Assembly: GCA_963741505.1 (NCBI GenBank)
Contig: CAVUIJ010000013.1
Span: forward strand, 124,001-188,000
Direction: 5' to 3'
Source of the DNA: JAKFWF01 sp963741505
GTDB taxonomy: Bacteria; Pseudomonadota; Alphaproteobacteria; Rhizobiales; Hyphomicrobiaceae
Length of the DNA stretch: 64,000 bases
Every line of letters begins with the position of its first letter. The first letter of the stretch is position 1. The position numbers and the translations under genes are program-made. Of this stretch, positions 8,599 to 16,826 are shown in pieces. The notes beneath the pieces were generated by a model. It saw only the letters and a list, made by a program, of their open reading frames with translations, ran no database searches and was not told the origin of the DNA.

Positions 8599-9651
8599 AT
8601 GTCGTTGCCGTTGGACAGGAAATGGATCGGCGCCACTGCTAGACCGTGGCGCAGCATCGTGCAACTGCTCGCCGCAGCGGCCCTGCCGCTCGCCATGGCC
8701 ATGCCGGTGGCGGCGCAAGCGCCTGAGCTTGGCATGCCGCTCGCCTGCGAGCCGCAAAAAACCTGCTTCATCCAGCACTATGTCGACGTGGCGCCGGAGG
8801 CCGGCACACAGGACTTCCGCTGCGGGCATTCGACCTACAAGGGACACAACGGCGTCGATTTCCGCGTGCTTTCGGCCACCGCCGCGCGCCAGGGCGTAGC
8901 CGTAATCGCGGCTGCAGCCGGCACCATCAAGGGCCGCCGCGACGGCATGGCCGACAGCTTTGCGCGCGAGACCGGCCGGCCGGCGATCAAGGACCGCGAA
9001 TGCGGCAATGGCGTCGTCATCGATCACGGCAACGGCTGGGAGACGCAATATTGTCATATGCGCCTGGGCTCGGTGAAGGTTGCATCCGGCCAAAAGGTCG
9101 AGCGCGGCGCCGCGCTCGGCGAAGTCGGCTATTCCGGTCTCGCCGACAGTGCCCATCTGCATCTGACCGTACGTCACCACGGCACGGTGGTCGATCCGTT
9201 CACTGGCCGCCGGCCGGATGGCACCTGTATTCGCGAGGGCTCACAGACGACCCCGCTGTTCGACGATAGCGTCGTGCTCGCCTTCCCCTACGCCGACGGC
9301 ATATTCCTGCAGACCGGATTTGCTGAGCGGCCGCTCACCTGGACTGAACTCGAGCAGGACCATACCGTCGGCCAGCAGGTCACGCCCGATAGCGAGGCCC
9401 TGGTATTCTTCGCGCGCCTCTCACACCTGCGCGCTGGCGATCGCATCGAGCTCTCGGTGACCGGCCCTGCCAGCTTTGCCGTCGTCGCGCCCGGCACTGC
9501 CGTCGATCGCGATAAGGCGATCTTCCTCGCCCACGCCGGTCGAAAGCGCACGACGGCACGATGGCCCGCCGGCACCTATCAGGGCGAGGCACGGCTCATC
9601 CGCGACGGCACGGCGATCCGCTCCGCCGGCGCGACCTTCACGATGCCTTGA
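8599..9651 (+). CDS. Secreted M23-family peptidase (peptidoglycan endopeptidase-like)
   Basis: 350 residues from the ATG at 8599; an in-frame ATG at 8587 also exists and would physically overlap the leuB start. Residues 20-40 form a signal peptide ending near AAQA. The LytM/M23 zinc site is visible as H83-X3-D87 (GHNGVDF), His153 (QYCHM), and the HLH at 186-188 (SAHLHLTV). The remaining C-terminal half is beta-rich and has no recognised domain. M23 enzymes cut peptidoglycan cross-links in the periplasm. The 3' end overlaps the convergent MaoC gene by 14 bp. Confidence 0.85.
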   Translation: MSLPLDRKWIGATARPWRSIVQLLAAAALPLAMAMPVAAQAPELGMPLACEPQKTCFIQHYVDVAPEAGTQDFRCGHSTYKGHNGVDFRVLSATAARQGVAVIAAAAGTIKGRRDGMADSFARETGRPAIKDRECGNGVVIDHGNGWETQYCHMRLGSVKVASGQKVERGAALGEVGYSGLADSAHLHLTVRHHGTVVDPFTGRRPDGTCIREGSQTTPLFDDSVVLAFPYADGIFLQTGFAERPLTWTELEQDHTVGQQVTPDSEALVFFARLSHLRAGDRIELSVTGPASFAVVAPGTAVDRDKAIFLAHAGRKRTTARWPAGTYQGEARLIRDGTAIRSAGATFTMP

Positions 9652-10129
9652 GCGGCGCCCGCCGCTCGACGAACATCTTCGAGATCACCGAGAACACGAG
9701 TTCGCCGTTCTGGTTGTGGCCTTCGTTCATGGACATCAGCAGGCCGAAGTTCGGTCGTGATCTGACGTCGCGCTTCTCGTGTACGCGCGTCGTGAAGCGG
9801 ATCACGTCGTCGACGAACACCGGCTTCAGCCAGCAAATCTTCTCGAAGCCTGGCGACGGCCCGTAGATCGCTGGCCGCTCGCCGCGAAACTGCATGAGCT
9901 GCCCCTGGCGCAAGCGATGGTCGACCATCAACCTGAGCCAGATCGAGCCGGTGTGCCAGCCGCTGGCGCACAGGCCGCCCAACAGCGAGCCCTTGGCGCC
10001 TTCCTCCGACATGTGGAACTGCTGCGGATCGAACTTCGATGCGAAATCGACGATCTCGGCGCGGCTGAACCGGTGACTGCCGAGTTCAGTGACCGGGCCT
10101 TCGACCAGATCCTCGAAATAGTAGCTCAT
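9638..10129 (-). CDS. MaoC-family dehydratase
   Basis: 163 residues, ATG at 10129. The hot-dog fold hydratase pattern is recognisable: YFEDLVEG, SRAEIVDFASKFDPQQFHM (containing the D-P-X-X-x-H catalytic step), GLCASGWHTGSIWLRL, and SRPNFGLLMSMNEGHNQNGELVFS. Family members hydrate enoyl-CoA thioesters. The gene overlaps the stop of a second MaoC gene by four bases (ATGA), so the two products may form a heterodimer or are paralogues from a duplication. The pathway cannot be inferred from the surrounding genes. Confidence 0.85.
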   Translation of the reverse strand: MSYYFEDLVEGPVTELGSHRFSRAEIVDFASKFDPQQFHMSEEGAKGSLLGGLCASGWHTGSIWLRLMVDHRLRQGQLMQFRGERPAIYGPSPGFEKICWLKPVFVDDVIRFTTRVHEKRDVRSRPNFGLLMSMNEGHNQNGELVFSVISKMFVERRAPLKAS

Positions 10130-10614
10130 GGCTGGCGACCCGCGGCGACCGGATGGCGCAGACCCATCAGCTGGTTGGTGTCCCAGGTCAGCACCGTGTC
10201 GCCATCCTGATTGAGCATTTCGAAGAGGATGCGGGCAAGGCCGACATTCGGGCGCGAGGCCAGCATCCGTTTCGAATTGCAGGTATAACGCAGCGACAAG
10301 CGATCGCCGGGGAACACGGGCTTGAGGAACCGCACCTCCTCCAGTCCCGGTGAGCCGAGCGAGGCGGCTTCGAGCAGATAGCCGTCACAGAGCAGCCGCA
10401 TCAGGATCGCACAGCTATGCCAGCCGGACGCGCACAACCGGCCGATCATGGATTTCTTCGCTGCCGCCTCGTCGAGGTGCAACGGCTGCGGATCGAACGC
10501 CCGGGCGTAGGCGATGATATCTTCCCTGGTGACGGTGGTCGAGCCGAGCGGCACCGTGCGGCCTTCGACGAGATCCTCGTAGTAGTGTTTGATGGTGCGC
10601 GGCGGTGCGGTCAT
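10126..10614 (-). CDS. MaoC-family dehydratase (paralogue of the adjacent gene)
   Basis: 162 residues from the ATG at 10614 (MTAPPRTIKHYYEDLVEG). It shares the layout of its downstream neighbour: YYEDLVEG, REDIIAYARAFDPQPLHLDE, RLCASGWHSCAILMRLL and SRPNVGLARILFEMLNQDGDTVLTW, so this is a tandem pair. The conserved Asp and His of the hot-dog hydratase are present in both copies, implying both are active or jointly form one enzyme. The gene lies 58 bp after trmL on the same strand. Confidence 0.85.
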   Translation of the reverse strand: MTAPPRTIKHYYEDLVEGRTVPLGSTTVTREDIIAYARAFDPQPLHLDEAAAKKSMIGRLCASGWHSCAILMRLLCDGYLLEAASLGSPGLEEVRFLKPVFPGDRLSLRYTCNSKRMLASRPNVGLARILFEMLNQDGDTVLTWDTNQLMGLRHPVAAGRQP

Positions 10615-10672
10615 GGGCAGTCGTGGCTCGCTGAAACAATTGGCCGGAGGCGTAGGGCAGGCCCTTTTCGCA

Positions 10673-11122
10673 TCACCGGCGCAGTTGCCGCAAGGCTTCG
10701 CCCAGCACCATGGCGCCCGCCATCGCGACATTGAGGGAGCGCAGTTCGCGATGGATCGCGACCCGGATGCGGGCGTCGGCCGCCGCATGCACGCTTTCGG
10801 GCACGCCAGCACTTTCACGGCCGAGCAGCAGGATGTCATGGGGCTCGAACGCGAAATCGAGGTACTCGGTCTCGGCTTTCGAGGTCAGCAGCACCAGCCG
10901 CGACGCTGTGCCGGTCCGCGCCGCCTGGAAACGATCCCAGCTGTCGTGGCGGGTCAGGTCGACATGCGCCAGATAGTCGAGGGCCGCCCGCCGGAACGCC
11001 CGGTCGGAGGCATCGAAGCCGGCCGGCCCGATCAGATCGACCGACACTTGCATACAGGCGGCGAGCCGCAACAGCGTGCCGGCGTTCTGCGGAATATCGG
11101 GCTGGTAGAGGGCAAGACGCAT
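10673..11122 (-). CDS. trmL: tRNA (cytidine(34)-2'-O)-methyltransferase
   Basis: 149 residues from the ATG at 11122 (MRLALYQPDIPQNAGTLLRL). This is the short SPOUT-family TrmL, which 2'-O-methylates the wobble base of leucine tRNAs using S-adenosylmethionine bound in a trefoil knot. The family motifs are all present: the QPDIPQNAGTLLRL N terminus, ILLLGRESAGVPE, and ELRSLNVAMAGAMVLGEALRQL at the end. Length is exactly that of the family. It is divergent from the alpha/beta hydrolase gene with about 50 bp between the starts. Confidence 0.93.
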   Translation of the reverse strand: MRLALYQPDIPQNAGTLLRLAACMQVSVDLIGPAGFDASDRAFRRAALDYLAHVDLTRHDSWDRFQAARTGTASRLVLLTSKAETEYLDFAFEPHDILLLGRESAGVPESVHAAADARIRVAIHRELRSLNVAMAGAMVLGEALRQLRR

Positions 11123-11173
11123 GGTCGTGCTATGTAGCCGGATCGTGACCTGGTGCAATCGGCAGAAACTTCG

Positions 11174-12001
11174 ATGCGGACCGTATACGTGCTCAAAGTT
11201 GTAGTCATCGTTGGCGGCTTGTATCTGCTGCTCGTGCTCGCCGGATATCTCGGCCAGCGGCGCCTGCTCTATTTCCCCGATCCGACCCGAGTCGCCCCGT
11301 CCCAGACCGGTCTCAAGGATGTCGCCGAGCGCATTATCGCGACGTCCGACGGCGAAACGCTCATCGCTTGGCAAGGCAAGGCCAGATCTGGCCAGCCGAC
11401 GCTGCTGTACTTTCACGGCAATGGCGGCTCGGTGGCAGGCCGCGCCACATTGATCGCCAAGTACATGATGCGCGGCCGCGGCGTGATGATGATGTCCTAT
11501 CGCGGCTATGGCGGCTCGAGCGGTTCGCCATCGGAAAGAGCAAATGTTGCCGACGCGCGGCTCGCCTTCGACAGCCTGCTCGCCGACGGAGTCCGGCCCC
11601 AAGACATCATACTTTATGGCGAATCGCTCGGCACAGGCATCGCGGTGCAACTCGCGGGCGAACGCAATGTCGGTGGCGTTATCCTCGACAGCCCCTATAC
11701 GTCAGTGGTCGACCGCGCCGCCGAACTTTATCCATTCCTGCCGGTCGGCCTTATCTTGTCGGACCGCTACGAGACGAGTCGCCACATTGCCAAGTTGCAT
11801 GCACCCTTGCTGATCGTGCACGGCGAGGCCGACGAGGTCATCCCCGTTGCCATGGGCCGCAAGCTTTTCGCTCTCGCCAACGAGCCGAAAGAAATCGTGA
11901 CGCTGCCGGGCGCCGGCCATAACGACCACGACCTCTACGGGTCGTTCGAAGCGATAAACGGCTGGATCGACCGCTTGCGGTCGGGCGCGATCAAGCGCTG
12001 A
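11174..12001 (+). CDS. Membrane-anchored alpha/beta hydrolase (ABHD13/17-like)
   Basis: 275 residues from the ATG at 11174; a GTG at 11153 would add seven residues. One N-terminal membrane helix (residues 8-26) anchors the enzyme. The serine-hydrolase triad is visible: Ser151 in GESLG, Asp220 in HGEADEVIP, and His249 in GAGHND; the oxyanion loop is HGNGG at 81-85. This layout matches the bacterial homologues of ABHD13/ABHD17 thioesterase-like hydrolases. Substrate is unknown. It is followed by a 230-bp stretch before petA. Confidence 0.85.
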   Translation: MRTVYVLKVVVIVGGLYLLLVLAGYLGQRRLLYFPDPTRVAPSQTGLKDVAERIIATSDGETLIAWQGKARSGQPTLLYFHGNGGSVAGRATLIAKYMMRGRGVMMMSYRGYGGSSGSPSERANVADARLAFDSLLADGVRPQDIILYGESLGTGIAVQLAGERNVGGVILDSPYTSVVDRAAELYPFLPVGLILSDRYETSRHIAKLHAPLLIVHGEADEVIPVAMGRKLFALANEPKEIVTLPGAGHNDHDLYGSFEAINGWIDRLRSGAIKR

Positions 12002-12231
12002 GGCGGCAACTCACAAAAAATGGGATTTGCCAAGATACAAGAGGCTGCGCCAAATTGCCTCTTGCAGGCAATCGGCCAAGTGCCTTGAGGCTCGCATGAA
12101 AGGATGGCAGAAGAGCCCGGCGTCGATACGCGCTACCGCGCGGGTCGGTGCGCGCGTAGAAGGCAATTCCTCACAAACTAACTCGGCTGCCGTATCCTGG
12201 CTGCCCGAGCGCATGGCACTAGGAGAACTCC

Positions 12232-12804
12232 GTGGCATCCCACGCTGATGATACCAATCGCCGGGACTTTCTGACGCTTGCCGGTGGCGCTTTCGCGGCG
12301 GTCGGCGGCGCTCTGTCGATGTGGCCGTTCATCCACCAGATGAACCCCGACGCGAGCACCCAGGCGCTGGCCTCGATCGAGGTCGATATTGCCCCGATCA
12401 AGGAAGGCCAGGCGATCACGGTGCTGTGGCGGGGCAAGCCGGTGTTCATCCGCAATCGCACCAAGGCCGAGGTCGAACAGGCGGCCAAGACCCCGCTCGC
12501 GGACCTCAAGGACGACAGCGCCCGTAACGACCTGCTGCCTGAGAAGGCGCCGGCGACCGACGCCAACCGCACCAAGAAGGGCAAGGAGAACTGGCTCGTC
12601 ACCGTCGGCGTCTGCACCCATCTCGGCTGCGTGCCGAAGGGCCAGAGCCTGTCGGACGCCAAGGGTGACTACGGCGGTTGGTTCTGCCCCTGCCATGGCT
12701 CGCACTACGACATTTCGGGTCGCATCCGCAAAGGCCCGGCGCCGCGCAATCTCGAGGTGCCGCCGTATGAATTCGTCGGCGACAGCAAGATCAAGATCGG
12801 TTGA
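12232..12804 (+). CDS. petA: Ubiquinol-cytochrome c reductase, Rieske iron-sulfur subunit
   Basis: 190 residues beginning at GTG 12232, with AGGAG seven bases upstream. A twin-arginine motif (RRDFLTLAGG, residues 10-19) and one membrane helix give Tat-dependent insertion. The 2Fe-2S ligands are C128-T-H130-L-G-C133 and C152-P-C154-H155-G-S157, with the structural disulfide pair C133/C154 in place. The subunit takes the first electron from ubiquinol in complex III. It is the first gene of petABC; petB starts 12 bp later. Confidence 0.96.
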   Translation: MASHADDTNRRDFLTLAGGAFAAVGGALSMWPFIHQMNPDASTQALASIEVDIAPIKEGQAITVLWRGKPVFIRNRTKAEVEQAAKTPLADLKDDSARNDLLPEKAPATDANRTKKGKENWLVTVGVCTHLGCVPKGQSLSDAKGDYGGWFCPCHGSHYDISGRIRKGPAPRNLEVPPYEFVGDSKIKIG

Positions 12805-12816
12805 GGACAAGCCCCC

Positions 12817-14094
12817 ATGTCAGGTCACGATTCAACCTATACGCCGACGTCGCGCTTCGCCAAATGGATGGACGAGCGGCTGCCGGTCATGCGCATGATG
12901 CAAGGCCAGTTCGTCGATTTTCCGACACCGCGCAATCTCAACTACATGTGGACGTTCGGCGGCATCCTGACCTTCTGCCTCGTGGTCCAGATCGTCAGCG
13001 GCGTCGTGCTCGCCATGCACTACGTACCGAGCGCCGAGGCAGCCTTCGATTCGGTCGAGAGGATCCGCCGCGACGTCAATTATGGCTGGCTGATCCGCAA
13101 TATCCATGCGGTCGGCGGTTCGATGTTCTTCCTCGCCTGCTACGTGCACATCTTCCGCGGCCTCTACTACGGGTCCTATAAGGCGCCGCGCGAGGTGCTG
13201 TGGATCCTTGGCGTGTTCATCTATCTGGCGATGATGGCAACCGCCTTCCTCGGCTACACTTTGCCCTGGGGCCAGATGAGCTTCTGGGGCGCCACCGTAA
13301 TCACCAACTTCTTCACGGCGATCCCGGTCGTCGGTACGGCCATCACGCAGTGGCTGTGGGGCGGCTACGCCGTTTCCGGCGCGACGCTCAACCGCTTCTA
13401 CTCGCTGCATTACCTGCTGCCGTTCGTGATCGCCGGCCTGGTCGGCCTGCACATCTGGGCGCTGCACGTGACAGGGCAGAACAATCCCACCGGCCTCGAC
13501 GTCAAGAGCCGGGCCGACACCCTGCCGATGACGCCCTTTGCAGTTGCCAAGGACGCGTTCGCGCTCGCCGTGTTTGTGATCCTGTTCTCCTGGTTCGTAT
13601 TCTTTGCGCCGGATTATCTGGGCCACGCCGACAACTACAACCAGGCCAACCCGCTGGTGACACCGACGCACATCGTGCCGGAATGGTATTTCCTGCCGTT
13701 CTACGCGATCCTGCGCGCGGTACCCTCGAAGCTCGGCGGCGTGCTGCTGATGTTCGCGGCCGTGCTGATCCTGGCGTTCGTCTCCTGGCTCGATACCAGC
13801 CGGGTGCGCTCGACCAAGTACCGCCCGGTCTACCGCTGGTTCTTCTGGCTGTTCGTGTTCACCTGCCTGGCACTCGGCTACCTGGGCTCGAAGCCGGCCG
13901 AGGGCGTCTACGTCTACTGGGCGCGCCTGTTCACCGCCTATTACTTCCTGCACTTCCTCGTTGTGATGCCGGTCGTCGGCCTGTTCGAGACGCCGAAGAA
14001 GCTGCCGCGCTCGATCGCCGAGTCGGTGCTCGGGCCCGCCGGCGGCGGCGCTGCAACAATGGCCGGCGCGACCGCCGCACCTGAGAAGCGCTGA
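12817..14094 (+). CDS. petB: Ubiquinol-cytochrome c reductase, cytochrome b
   Basis: 425 residues with the expected eight membrane helices. Heme-ligating histidines lie in the helix around GWLIRNIHAVGGSMFF and in SLHYLLPFVIAGLVGLHIWALH; the quinol-oxidation site motif PEWYFLPFYAILR is intact. The protein carries the bL and bH hemes and both quinone sites of the bc1 complex. The tail after the last helix is alanine/glycine-rich. It ends in a stop codon eight bases before petC; in Bradyrhizobium and Rhodopseudomonas these two genes are instead fused (fbcH), so the unfused state is informative for taxonomy. Confidence 0.96.
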   Translation: MSGHDSTYTPTSRFAKWMDERLPVMRMMQGQFVDFPTPRNLNYMWTFGGILTFCLVVQIVSGVVLAMHYVPSAEAAFDSVERIRRDVNYGWLIRNIHAVGGSMFFLACYVHIFRGLYYGSYKAPREVLWILGVFIYLAMMATAFLGYTLPWGQMSFWGATVITNFFTAIPVVGTAITQWLWGGYAVSGATLNRFYSLHYLLPFVIAGLVGLHIWALHVTGQNNPTGLDVKSRADTLPMTPFAVAKDAFALAVFVILFSWFVFFAPDYLGHADNYNQANPLVTPTHIVPEWYFLPFYAILRAVPSKLGGVLLMFAAVLILAFVSWLDTSRVRSTKYRPVYRWFFWLFVFTCLALGYLGSKPAEGVYVYWARLFTAYYFLHFLVVMPVVGLFETPKKLPRSIAESVLGPAGGGAATMAGATAAPEKR

Positions 14095-14102
14095 CGGGAC
14101 GC

Positions 14103-15140
14103 ATGACGCACATGAACGCCAGGATCACAACCATGACAACGTCATTCGACAAAGCCGTGCGCGCCGGCATCGCAGCGGTGCTGATCGGCCTTGCGGCACC
14201 GGCCGCCCTCGCCGCCGGTGAAGGGCCGCATATCGAGCGCAACAAATGGAGCTTTGGCGGCTTCTTCGGCCAGTTCGACGAGGCCCAGCTGCGGCGTGGC
14301 TTCCAGGTCTACAAGGAGAACTGCGTCGCCTGCCACGGTATCAAGCGCGTCAACTTCCGTAACCTCGTGCAGCCAGGCGGCCCCCAGTTCCCGGAGGAGA
14401 GCGTCAAGGCGCTGGCCGCGGCGTGGGACAACCGGATCTTCGATGGCCCGAACGATAACGGTGAGATCGCGGACCGCAAGGGCAACCTCATCAAGCGGCC
14501 GGCGAAGCTCGCTGATCCGATCCTCGGCCCTTACGACAACGACAACCAGGCTCGCGCGGCGCAAAACGGTGCGCTGCCACCGGACCTGTCGCTGATGGCG
14601 CGGGCACGCAACCTCGAATACACCGGCACGGTGTTCAACCACCCGTTGTCGATGCTGCGTGACGTCGCGGTCGGCTACCAAGAGGGCGGCGCCGACTACA
14701 TCTACGCACTGCTGACCGGCTATGCCGAACGGCCGCCGGCCTACATGCGCGACAAGTCGGGTCATCTGGTCGCCGTCGCCGACAAGGACGTCAAGGACGA
14801 GAAGTCGGTCGAGCGCTGCGCTTCAGTCGCCACCGGCGAGGCAGGATCGCCGGACGTCTGCAACAAGTTGCAGGAAGGCATGCACTACAACAAGAATTTC
14901 CCCGGTGGCCAGATCGCCATGCCGCAGCCGATCTCGAGCCCGGTGAACTACGAGGCCAAGGCCGGCGTGGTATCGACGGCCGAGCAGAACGCCCGCGATC
15001 TGGCGGCCTTCTTGTCCTGGACCGCCGATCCGACGCTGTCCGAGCGCAAGCGCCTGGGCTGGCAGGTGATCTTGTTCATGCTGATCACCAGCCTGCTGCT
15101 GTACGGCGCCAAGAAGCGGATCTGGAAGTCGGCGCACTGA
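14103..15140 (+). CDS. petC: Cytochrome c1
   Basis: 345 residues if the ATG at 14103 is used; in-frame ATGs at 14112 and 14133 are alternatives. A signal peptide ends near AALAAGEG. The heme-binding CVACH is at residues 74-78 and the axial methionine is in GGQIAMPQPISS; a C-terminal membrane helix (VILFMLITSLLLYG) anchors the heme domain to the periplasmic face. It passes electrons from the Rieske protein to soluble cytochrome c. It is the last gene of petABC and is followed by a strong terminator. Confidence 0.95.
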   Translation: MTHMNARITTMTTSFDKAVRAGIAAVLIGLAAPAALAAGEGPHIERNKWSFGGFFGQFDEAQLRRGFQVYKENCVACHGIKRVNFRNLVQPGGPQFPEESVKALAAAWDNRIFDGPNDNGEIADRKGNLIKRPAKLADPILGPYDNDNQARAAQNGALPPDLSLMARARNLEYTGTVFNHPLSMLRDVAVGYQEGGADYIYALLTGYAERPPAYMRDKSGHLVAVADKDVKDEKSVERCASVATGEAGSPDVCNKLQEGMHYNKNFPGGQIAMPQPISSPVNYEAKAGVVSTAEQNARDLAAFLSWTADPTLSERKRLGWQVILFMLITSLLLYGAKKRIWKSAH

Positions 15141-15165
15141 CGACGGCAGGACGCGTCATCGCTGC

Positions 15166-15195
15166 GGCCGCTACCTTCGGGTGGCGGCCTTTTTT
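15166..15195 (+). terminator. Rho-independent terminator of petABC
   Basis: A 10-bp stem (GGCCGCTACC / GGTGGCGGCC, one G-T wobble) closed by a UUCG tetraloop and followed by six T residues, 26 bp after the petC stop. This is a textbook intrinsic terminator for the plus-strand bc1 operon. Confidence 0.9.
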
Positions 15196-15218
15196 GCCGG
15201 ATCGCTGGGCCGGCGGTA

Positions 15219-15539
15219 TCAAACGTAGATCAGCACTATAAGCGAGATGCAGGCGTAGCCGCAGTACTTGGCGTTGCGGCGGTTGGCGATGATCCAGGCG
15301 ATCAGCCGCCGCGGCATGTCCGCCCACGACAACCGGGCGATCTCGGCCAGCATCAGGCCGATGACCAGGCCAACTCCGAACGACACGTAGTCGATGCCGA
15401 TCGCCGACCGGCCGCCGAAGCCCGTGCCAGCGCCGCGCGGACCAGAGCCACCGAAGAACGCCTGGACCACCAGCATCAAGACGCCGGCAAGCAGGATGCC
15501 GCACGCCATCAAGCCGAGGAATTGCAGGGTCTGTCGCAT
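15219..15539 (-). CDS. Small integral membrane protein of unknown function
   Basis: 106 residues from the ATG at 15539, or 118 from a TTG at 15575. Three hydrophobic segments are visible: LQFLGLMACGILLAGVLMLVV, a weaker VSFGVGLVIGLMLAEIA, and the C-terminal YACISLIVLIYV. A glycine-rich loop (GGSGPRGAGTGFGG) separates the first two. I do not recognise a family. It sits just after the petABC terminator on the opposite strand. Confidence 0.65.
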   Translation of the reverse strand: MRQTLQFLGLMACGILLAGVLMLVVQAFFGGSGPRGAGTGFGGRSAIGIDYVSFGVGLVIGLMLAEIARLSWADMPRRLIAWIIANRRNAKYCGYACISLIVLIYV

Positions 15540-15620
15540 CGGAAACCGCCGGTCACGCTCGATCGTTGCCGACAAGCTTACGCCTAACGTGATTAATGCA
15601 AGGTTGCGCTGTGCGCCGGT

Positions 15621-16574
15621 TCAGCCGAGCGTTTCGGCGCGCGGCTGCGCCGCCTCGCGGCGCCCGAGCAGCGCCCAAATCTGGTCGCCGAGCGACGTCA
15701 CGATGATGCCGGCGATGACGATCACAATGCCGAGAAACCGCGTCGCCGACAGCAGTTCTGCGAGCAGCGCCGCCCCCATCACGGCCGCGAGCCCCGGCGC
15801 CAAAGCCTGGATCACGGCCGCCGTCGAAATGCCCAGATGCCGCACCGCGATGAAGAACAGCAGGGTCGCGCCGTATGCCACGAGGATGCCGTGATAGACG
15901 AGCTGCAGCATTGTTTCGGACAGCGGCCCGCTGAAGTCGGGACCGCCCGGCCGGCACCACAAATACAGCGGCAGGAACAGCGGCGACCACAGTGCCAGCG
16001 CGTTGGTGAGCTGCAACGGATCGATCTTCCACAGCCGCACGTAGTAGGTCAGCAGCGCCCAACCGAGTGCTGCGATCGAGAAGACGGCGAGCCCCCACGG
16101 CGTGAACGAGAAGCCGGCCGCCATGTCGGTCGAAAATACGGCGAGCCCGAGGATTGCCAGGGTGGCGCCGACCACCGGCGCCAAACCGGGCCGCTTGGCC
16201 ACCAGGATCAGCGGCACGGCGAGACTGAAGACCTGCATCAGGCCGGTAATGATGAGGGCACCGGCACCGGCGGTCGCATACGCGTAGCCGCCGATCACGA
16301 ACACATGGTAGGGCGGACCGGCGAGCAGCAGCAGCACCGCGAGCCGGAACCAGGAAACTTCAAGCCGCACCCGCTCACGGTAAAGCAGCAGGGCGACCGC
16401 CGCGATCGGGAAGCAGCCGATATAGCGCAGCAGCGCGAGATCGAGCGGATCAAGTCGCTGCGACACCAGATGACGCGAGACGACCGAGCCGCCGCCCCAC
16501 AGCAGGGCTGCCGCAAGCCCCGCCAGCATGCCGAGCGCGAAGCGGGTCGCGGGCGTCAATTCGGCCGTGTTCAC
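15621..16574 (-). CDS. DMT/EamA-family transporter
   Basis: 317 residues with ten membrane helices in two five-helix EamA repeats; the first repeat opens LGMLAGLAAALLWGGGSVVSRH and the second LAVFSIAALGWALLTYYVRLW. Start is GTG at 16574, with GGAGA about seven bases upstream. Members of the drug/metabolite transporter superfamily export small metabolites or amino acids; substrate cannot be predicted. The coding end is followed by the membrane protein gene at 15.2-15.5 kb; upstream lies a palindromic repeat element. Confidence 0.85.
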   Translation of the reverse strand: MNTAELTPATRFALGMLAGLAAALLWGGGSVVSRHLVSQRLDPLDLALLRYIGCFPIAAVALLLYRERVRLEVSWFRLAVLLLLAGPPYHVFVIGGYAYATAGAGALIITGLMQVFSLAVPLILVAKRPGLAPVVGATLAILGLAVFSTDMAAGFSFTPWGLAVFSIAALGWALLTYYVRLWKIDPLQLTNALALWSPLFLPLYLWCRPGGPDFSGPLSETMLQLVYHGILVAYGATLLFFIAVRHLGISTAAVIQALAPGLAAVMGAALLAELLSATRFLGIVIVIAGIIVTSLGDQIWALLGRREAAQPRAETLG

Positions 16575-16640
16575 TTCAGTCTCCTCGTGAGTTCACGCTG
16601 CAGCCATTGCGGTGGGGCCGAGCAGATGCGGCTTGGATTT

Positions 16641-16817
16641 CCCTCTCCCCGTTTTGACGGGGAGAGGGTTAGGGTGGGGGCCGGCAACGCTCCGTATCCA
16701 CAACATCCGTTTTCAATGGTATCGCGAGAATGCCTCCGAACAAGCCGCCGCCCCTCACCCTCGGCCGGCCGAATAGGGGTCGGCCTCTGCCCTCTCCCCG
16801 TCAAAACGGGGAGAGGG
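16641..16817. repeat. Palindromic repeat element, copy 1 (terminal 28-bp palindromes)
   Basis: Two 28-bp sequences at 16641-16668 and 16790-16817 are exact reverse complements of one another, and each is itself a near-perfect hairpin with arms CCCTCTCCCCGT and ACGGGGAGAGGG. Next to them lie AGGGTGGGGG and CCCCTCACCCTC, which also pair. The same outer structure recurs at 29031-29261 and 60960-61174, where it contains an additional inner element. It lies between the DMT transporter and the repeat-protein gene and may also act as a bidirectional terminator. Confidence 0.85.
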
Positions 16818-16826
16818 GAAGTGCCT

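Noticed and set aside
12002..12231. A small gene between the alpha/beta hydrolase and petA (73-codon frame at 12027-12248)
   Set aside because: It overlaps the petA start, lacks a ribosome binding site and has no domain; the region is more likely the petABC promoter.
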